A stretch of DNA of 64,000 bases, taken from NCBI RefSeq assembly GCF_025150245.1, contig NZ_CP102279.1, positions 1,423,423 through 1,487,422 on the forward strand, given 5' to 3'. Numbering within the stretch: position 1 is the first letter of the stretch; each line of letters starts with the position of its first letter. A model generated the notes under the pieces. That model ran no database searches and was not told where the DNA came from. It saw only the letters and a program-made list of their open reading frames with translations. The position numbers and the translations under genes were made by a program. Origin of the DNA: Dorea formicigenerans (lineage in GTDB: Bacteria; Bacillota; Clostridia; Lachnospirales; Lachnospiraceae). This document shows, piece by piece, positions 59,095 to 64,000 of the stretch.

Positions 59095-61257
59095 ATGAAA
59101 AGAGAAATTGAGATACTTGCGCCGGCGGGTTCATGGGAATGCCTGGAAGCAGCGGTCTGTGCCGGAGCAGATGCGATATATATAGGGGGGAGCCGTTTCG
59201 GGGCAAGGGCGCATGCGGATAATCTGAATGAGGAACGCATGTTGGAAGCAATTGACTATGTGCATCTGCACGGACGTAAATTATATATGACAGTCAATAC
59301 GTTATTGAAAGAGCAGGAACTGGGAGAACTTGTAGATTATCTCTGCCCATATTACGAACAAGGGCTGGATGCAGTGATTGTGCAGGATATCGGGGCTATG
59401 CGCTTGATTCGGGAAGCATTTCCGGATCTTCCGCTTCATGTAAGTACTCAGGCAACTGTGACACAAACACTGAGCGCACAACTTTTTCAGAGAATGGGAG
59501 CAGAGAGAATTGTGCCGGCAAGAGAGTTGTCTCTGGAAGAAATTAAGAATATGAAAAATGCAACTGGTCTGGAGATAGAATGTTTTGTGCATGGTGCTTT
59601 GTGTTACTGCTATTCCGGACAGTGCTTAATGAGCAGTATGATTGGCGGGCGGAGTGGAAACCGCGGGGAGTGTGCGCAGCCATGCAGACTTCCATATCGA
59701 GTTGAAAGTCGAAAATCTGCAGATCTAATGAGCCTGAAAGATCTTTGTACGATTGATATGATACCCGAACTTGTTGAGGCAGGAATTGATTCTTTTAAGA
59801 TTGAAGGGCGCATGAAACAGCCGGATTATGTATATACGGTGGCGCAGATGTATCGGAAATATACAGATATTTATCTGCAAAAAGGGAAAAAAGGGTTCCA
59901 TGTCACAAAGGAGGACAAAGAAAAGCTGGAAAATTGTTACCGCCGAAGAGGGTACTGTGATGGGTACTACAGAAAGCAGAACGGAAAAGAGATGCTTTCT
60001 TTGAAGCGTCCCGGAAAAGAGACGGAACTGAAGAAAGAAAAAATGGATTACATATTACAGGAAAAAATTGACGGAACCCTAAATCTTGCAGAAGGCACTG
60101 TCTCAGAACTGACTGTATGGCTGCATGACAGACCGGAAATGACGGTAACTGTGACAGGAGATATGGTCCAGACTGCAAAAAATCAACCCCTTGCGGCAGA
60201 ACGGATCGAAAAGCAGATACGGAAAACCGGAAATACTCCGTTTGTATTTGAAGAGGTGTATATCGATGTGTCTGGAAATCTGTTTCTGCCGATGCAGAGT
60301 CTGAATGAACTACGTAGAGCAGCGCTCTCGGATCTGGAAGTGCAGATTACAGAAGAATATCGCCGGCATATGATCTGGTCGGAGATTCAGGCAGAAGACA
60401 TGTCTGATAATAAGTTTGAAAATAGCAGAAGAAATTATGAGTTTCAGATTTCAGTAGAGACAGTGGAACAGTTAAAGCTGGCTTTAGCCAGGGAATATGT
60501 TGATCGCATCTTTATATCTGATGCAATCGCATTTGATGAAACAGTTATCGACATGTTAGAAGAATACCGCTTAAACATGAGAGATAAAAAACATGAATCA
60601 AAGATTTGTCTGGCGATGCCATACATTTTCAGGGAAAAAGCAATGAATATCTACAAGGTATATTTTGAGAAGATCAGCCAGTATTATGAAGGTGTTCTTG
60701 TTCGGAACTGGGAAGCTTTAGAATGGATGAAATCAAAAGGATATAAAGGGGAGATTCTGTCAGATTATAATTTGTACGGATGGAATAACAGGGCAATAAA
60801 AGAATTGTCAGAACTTGGAATTGATCAGTATACGTCTTCCGTTGAATTGAATTTCCGGGAGCTTAGTGAACTGTCTAGGGGAGGTAATCTGATTGTCTAC
60901 GGGTATCAGCCTGTAATGATTACAGCAAACTGTATCAGAAGGACGATGGAGGGCTGTCTTGGAAAAGATAGTATGTTATATATTACAGATCGCCTTGGAA
61001 ATAAATTTCCTGTTAAAAATTACTGTAAATACTGTTATAATGTAATATATAATTCAGCTCCGATTGTTCTTTTGGATCAGAAAAATGAAATCAGGAGCCT
61101 GGAACCATCTGGAATCCGTCTGAATTTTACATTAGAAAAAGAACGGGAGATGGAACAAATCTTAGAAAGTTATAAAAATGTTTTTCTGGAGGATAAAGAG
61201 ATACCGATGCCAGATATCAGTTTTACCAGAGGACATTTTAAGCGAGGAGTAAAGTAG
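59095..61257 (+). CDS. U32-family peptidase / RlhA-like protein
   Basis: A 720-residue protein. Residues 1-290 are the U32 domain: EILAPAGSWECLEAAVCAGADAIYIGG, then ECFVHGALCYCYSGQCLMSS and NRGECAQPCRLPY, with conserved cysteines that bind iron-sulfur in this family, and DSFKIEGRMKQPDYV. The remainder (about 370-720) matches the longer collagenase-like members. Related E. coli proteins RlhA and TrhP hydroxylate rRNA and tRNA, so a role in RNA modification is more likely than proteolysis. The ribosome site AAGGACG is modest. The FtsW/RodA gene follows closely. Confidence 0.85.
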   Translation: MKREIEILAPAGSWECLEAAVCAGADAIYIGGSRFGARAHADNLNEERMLEAIDYVHLHGRKLYMTVNTLLKEQELGELVDYLCPYYEQGLDAVIVQDIGAMRLIREAFPDLPLHVSTQATVTQTLSAQLFQRMGAERIVPARELSLEEIKNMKNATGLEIECFVHGALCYCYSGQCLMSSMIGGRSGNRGECAQPCRLPYRVESRKSADLMSLKDLCTIDMIPELVEAGIDSFKIEGRMKQPDYVYTVAQMYRKYTDIYLQKGKKGFHVTKEDKEKLENCYRRRGYCDGYYRKQNGKEMLSLKRPGKETELKKEKMDYILQEKIDGTLNLAEGTVSELTVWLHDRPEMTVTVTGDMVQTAKNQPLAAERIEKQIRKTGNTPFVFEEVYIDVSGNLFLPMQSLNELRRAALSDLEVQITEEYRRHMIWSEIQAEDMSDNKFENSRRNYEFQISVETVEQLKLALAREYVDRIFISDAIAFDETVIDMLEEYRLNMRDKKHESKICLAMPYIFREKAMNIYKVYFEKISQYYEGVLVRNWEALEWMKSKGYKGEILSDYNLYGWNNRAIKELSELGIDQYTSSVELNFRELSELSRGGNLIVYGYQPVMITANCIRRTMEGCLGKDSMLYITDRLGNKFPVKNYCKYCYNVIYNSAPIVLLDQKNEIRSLEPSGIRLNFTLEKEREMEQILESYKNVFLEDKEIPMPDISFTRGHFKRGVK

Positions 61258-61265
61258 GTGAAAAA

Positions 61266-62738
61266 TTGGTAAACATTATTGTTGAATTGTCAAAATATCT
61301 GATGATCATATTGATGACTTCGTACACATTCTTGTGTTTCAGTATTTTTGGATATCAAGATCCGGATAAAAAGAAGAGTCTTTTAAGGCAGCAGAATGTG
61401 CTGATGTTCATGATACATATTATTGCATATTTGGTCATGTACTTGGAACAGGAGGATATCAAGCTTCTTGCATTTTATCTGATGCAGGTAGTGCTGTTTG
61501 GAACTACTATATTGCTATATACGAATATTTATCCGAGAGTGTCCAGATTGGTCGTAAATAATATGTGTATGCTATTATGTATCGGTATGATCATGTTGAC
61601 GAGACTAAGTTATTCCAATGCAGTAAAACAGTTCGTTATTGCAGCAGGTGGTGTGGCAATCAGTCTGGTAGTACCAGTCGTGATCCGAAAGGTGAAAAAG
61701 CTTTCGGAATGGAGAAAGGTTTATGCAATTATTGGTATTGTATCTCTGGCTCTTGTCATTGTAATTGGTTCTGTGTCTTATGGAGCAAAGCTTGGTTTTC
61801 AGGTGGCAGGAATTAACGTTCAGCCGTCTGAGCTTGTGAAAATTGTATTTGTATTTTTTGTGGCTTCCAGTTTTAAACAGTCCATGGCATTTAAAGATAT
61901 CGTTGTGACAACAGCACTAGCAGCGTTTCATGTATTGATTTTGGTTGCGTCAAAGGATCTTGGAGCTGCACTGATTATATTTGTAGTGTACTTGGTTATG
62001 CTGTATGTGGCAACCAGACAGCCCTTATATGTATTGGCAGGACTAGGAGCCGGAAGTGTAGCTTCAGTGGGGGCATATTACTTGTTTAATCACGTTAGGA
62101 ACCGTGTAATCGCCTGGAAAGATCCGATTGCTTCATATAGCGGAAGCGGATATCAGGTGGCACAGTCTTTATTTGCAATTGGAACAGGAAGCTGGTTCGG
62201 TATGGGACTGTTCCAGGGACAGCCAGATACGATTCCTGTTGCATCGTCAGATTTTATCTTTTCTGCAATCTGCGAGGAGATGGGGCTGATTTTCGGATTA
62301 TGCATGACGTTGGTATGTGTTAGTTGTTATGTAATGTTTTTAAACATTGCGATGCAGCTTCGCAATATGTTTTATAAACTGGTAGCACTGGGGCTTGGAA
62401 CTTGTTACATTTTTCAGGTGTTCTTGAATATTGGAGGAGTAACAAAATTCATTCCATCTACTGGAGTGACACTTCCGCTTGTCAGTTACGGAGGAAGTTC
62501 TATACTCAGTACATTGATCATGTTTGCAATTATTCAGGGACTTTATATTTTAAGAGAAGACGAGGAAGAGAATCTTGAAAGAAAAAAGAAGGAAAGGTTA
62601 CGAGCAGAGAGAGGCAGAGGAGAGGTTAAAAAGAGAGCGCGAAAAACGGCAGATGTCCCGCAGAGAGCGAAAAGAAGCAGACCGGCAGGACAAGCGCCGA
62701 GAAAAGAAAAAGCGCGCCCGCAACAAAGAGTTCGCTAG
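61266..62738 (+). CDS. FtsW/RodA/SpoVE-family glycosyltransferase
   Basis: A SEDS peptidoglycan polymerase, 490 residues with about ten spans. TTG 61266 is the start I prefer: AGGTGA lies just before and the only nearby GTG runs into a stop. Motifs are GFQVAGINVQPSELVKI, KDLGAALIIF, YQVAQSLFAIGTGSWFGMGLFQGQ and FIPSTGVTLPLVSYGGSS. The C-terminus is a Lys/Arg-rich tail of about 65 residues, of which the last 54 codons overlap, in another frame, the N-terminus of the following class B PBP. SEDS and class B PBP pairs act together. Confidence 0.9.
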   Translation: MVNIIVELSKYLMIILMTSYTFLCFSIFGYQDPDKKKSLLRQQNVLMFMIHIIAYLVMYLEQEDIKLLAFYLMQVVLFGTTILLYTNIYPRVSRLVVNNMCMLLCIGMIMLTRLSYSNAVKQFVIAAGGVAISLVVPVVIRKVKKLSEWRKVYAIIGIVSLALVIVIGSVSYGAKLGFQVAGINVQPSELVKIVFVFFVASSFKQSMAFKDIVVTTALAAFHVLILVASKDLGAALIIFVVYLVMLYVATRQPLYVLAGLGAGSVASVGAYYLFNHVRNRVIAWKDPIASYSGSGYQVAQSLFAIGTGSWFGMGLFQGQPDTIPVASSDFIFSAICEEMGLIFGLCMTLVCVSCYVMFLNIAMQLRNMFYKLVALGLGTCYIFQVFLNIGGVTKFIPSTGVTLPLVSYGGSSILSTLIMFAIIQGLYILREDEEENLERKKKERLRAERGRGEVKKRARKTADVPQRAKRSRPAGQAPRKEKARPQQRVR

Positions 62739-64000
62739 AGTCACATATATTTTTGTAGCACTGTTTATTGCTATGATGGGTTATATCTCTTATTTTAATG
62801 TTGTGAAAAGCAGAGATATCATCAGCAGCCCTTATAATAAGAGGCAGGATTCTTATGCGGACCGTGTGATCCGCGGAAAGATTCTGGACAGAAATGGAAA
62901 TGTGCTGGCTCAGACAAATGTGGCAGAAGATGGGACAGAGACAAGAGAATATCCGTACAATAATATATTTGCTCATGTGGTCGGTTATACTGCTCAGGGA
63001 AAATCTGGTCTGGAGTCTGTTTCTAACTTTGAACTTCTGACTTCCAATGCATTTTTTGTAGACAAATTAAAAAATGAATTCCAGGATAAGAAAAACCAGG
63101 GAGATAATGTAGTAACGACACTGGATACAAATCTCCAGGAAGCAGCTTATGATGCACTTGGTTCTAATAAAGGCGCAGTAGTTGTTATGGATCCAAGTAC
63201 AGGAAAGATTTTAGCTATGGTTTCAAAACCTGATTTTGATCCGAATACAGTCAGCCAAAACTGGGATGAACTCAGCACAAGTGAGGATAGTGTGCTTCTG
63301 AATCGTGCAACGCAGGGGCAGTATGCACCTGGTTCTACGTTTAAACTTGTAACAACACTGGAGTTCATGCGTGAAAATGCAGATTTTGATTCCTATTCCT
63401 ATAACTGTACAGGTTCTATTGAAAGTGGTGATGTTACAATTCATTGCTATGGTGGACACGTACACGGACAGGTGACTTTGAGGGATAGTCTTGCGTATTC
63501 ATGTAATACTTCATTTTCCAATATCGGAAGATCACTGAATGCAGACACTTACAAGGATACTGCGCAAGAGCTTCTGTTTAATAAGAAACTTCCGTCTGTC
63601 CTGCCGTACAGCAAGAGTCAGTTTACGTTGACTTCATCGGACACGGAGGCAGAGCGGATGATGACTGCCATGGGACAGGGAAAAACACAGGTAAGCCCAT
63701 ATCATATGGCTTTGATCACGTCAGCAATTGCCAATGGCGGAACATTGATGAAACCATATCTGGTAGATTCTGTTACCAACAATGCAGGAAATGTGATCGA
63801 GAAGACAAAACCGGAGAAATATAAAGATCTGATGACTTCCAAAGAGGCGGCGCAGCTCAAAGATTATATGACGGCTGTTACCGATTATGGAACAGCATCT
63901 GTACTTGGTGGACAAAACTACACGGCTGCAGGAAAGACCGGAACGGCAGAATATAGCTCAGATAAGGAAAAAGATCATTCCTGGTTCGTTGGAATTGCTA
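62575..64000 (+). CDS. Class B penicillin-binding protein, 3' end outside window
   Basis: An open frame runs to the window end; about 475 residues are visible. TTG 62575 after GAGGAAGAG is the best start; ATG 62653 is a second option with no clear ribosome site. The N-terminus is highly charged, then one membrane span (VTYIFVALFIAMMGYISYF) and the start of the periplasmic part with RGKILDRNGNVLAQ. The transpeptidase domain shows the catalytic Ser in GSTFKL (codon at 63334), SCN in AYSCNT, and KTG in AGKTGTAEY (63934). It pairs with the FtsW/RodA gene, which it overlaps by 164 bases. Confidence 0.9.
   Translation, partial: MKEKRRKGYEQREAEERLKREREKRQMSRRERKEADRQDKRREKKKRARNKEFARVTYIFVALFIAMMGYISYFNVVKSRDIISSPYNKRQDSYADRVIRGKILDRNGNVLAQTNVAEDGTETREYPYNNIFAHVVGYTAQGKSGLESVSNFELLTSNAFFVDKLKNEFQDKKNQGDNVVTTLDTNLQEAAYDALGSNKGAVVVMDPSTGKILAMVSKPDFDPNTVSQNWDELSTSEDSVLLNRATQGQYAPGSTFKLVTTLEFMRENADFDSYSYNCTGSIESGDVTIHCYGGHVHGQVTLRDSLAYSCNTSFSNIGRSLNADTYKDTAQELLFNKKLPSVLPYSKSQFTLTSSDTEAERMMTAMGQGKTQVSPYHMALITSAIANGGTLMKPYLVDSVTNNAGNVIEKTKPEKYKDLMTSKEAAQLKDYMTAVTDYGTASVLGGQNYTAAGKTGTAEYSSDKEKDHSWFVGIA

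Noticed and set aside
1-64000. CRISPR arrays, tRNA, rRNA, insertion sequences or prophage
   Set aside because: I looked for regular direct repeats with spacers, tRNA-like clover leaves, transposase motifs and phage genes and saw none that I could support.

Overview
The window reads as a chromosome segment of a strictly anaerobic, low-to-moderate GC Gram-positive bacterium, most likely a gut Lachnospiraceae-type Clostridia. The pointers are strong AGGAGG-like ribosome sites, dense co-directional operons, an Rnf complex with its flavinylation helper, a biotin-dependent sodium-pumping decarboxylase, ispH overlapping an S1-domain gene, and FtsW/PBP genes. I see no tRNA, rRNA, CRISPR array, insertion sequence or prophage.

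Region 1 (1-10576) is the most unusual part. It is one tight operon holding two nitrogenase-component-1-like pairs (D1/K1, with D1 cut by the window start, and D2/K2), one intact NifH-like ATPase, the [NiFe]-hydrogenase ligand-maturation genes hypF, hypC, hypD and hypE, and a small TM1266-type regulator. No hydrogenase subunit and no nickel-insertion gene (hypA, hypB) is visible. By eye the component-1-like proteins lack the canonical FeMo-cofactor cysteine but keep a reduced set of bridging-cluster cysteines. A nitrogenase-like reductase linked to Fe(CN)2CO chemistry is the leading candidate for an undescribed system.

Region 2 (10577-13750) is a decaying accessory patch: two DUF3841-like genes, a structured non-coding element, a truncated second copy of the first DUF3841 gene joined to foreign sequence, a prepilin peptidase, and a PilT C-terminal remnant. 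Region 3 (13801-19447) has a reverse-strand ABC transporter without a binding protein, then queH, argH, asd and a FadR-type regulator.

Region 4 (19448-27740) is a probable catabolic cluster: a PLP C-S lyase, an APC permease, a FAD oxidoreductase, a molybdopterin oxidoreductase with its four-cluster ferredoxin, an EamA exporter and RidA. Together they suggest uptake and reductive breakdown of a sulfur-containing amino acid or conjugate, with RidA clearing 2-aminoacrylate. Region 5 (27741-38490) holds a AAA ATPase overlapping ppk1, topB, a hexapeptide acyltransferase, a sodium:solute symporter, and a single gene fusing 2-isopropylmalate synthase to an AraC-type DNA-binding domain.

Region 6 (38491-43971) is a sodium-pumping decarboxylase operon that carries both an acyl-CoA-type and a pyruvate-type carboxyltransferase around one biotin carrier. 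Region 7 (44000-49004) has an RpiR regulator, an HI0933 flavoprotein, cmk, ispH and an S1 protein. Region 8 (49128-56805) is the complete rnfCDGEAB operon with apbE, a NusG-II protein and a Gx transporter. Region 9 (56825-64000) is ruvAB, zapA, a U32 peptidase, ftsW/rodA and a class B PBP cut by the window end. Rnf, the decarboxylase and the symporter point to an energy economy that uses ion gradients, probably sodium. Many promoters are near-consensus TTGNNN-17-TATAAT and several operons end in clear intrinsic terminators.
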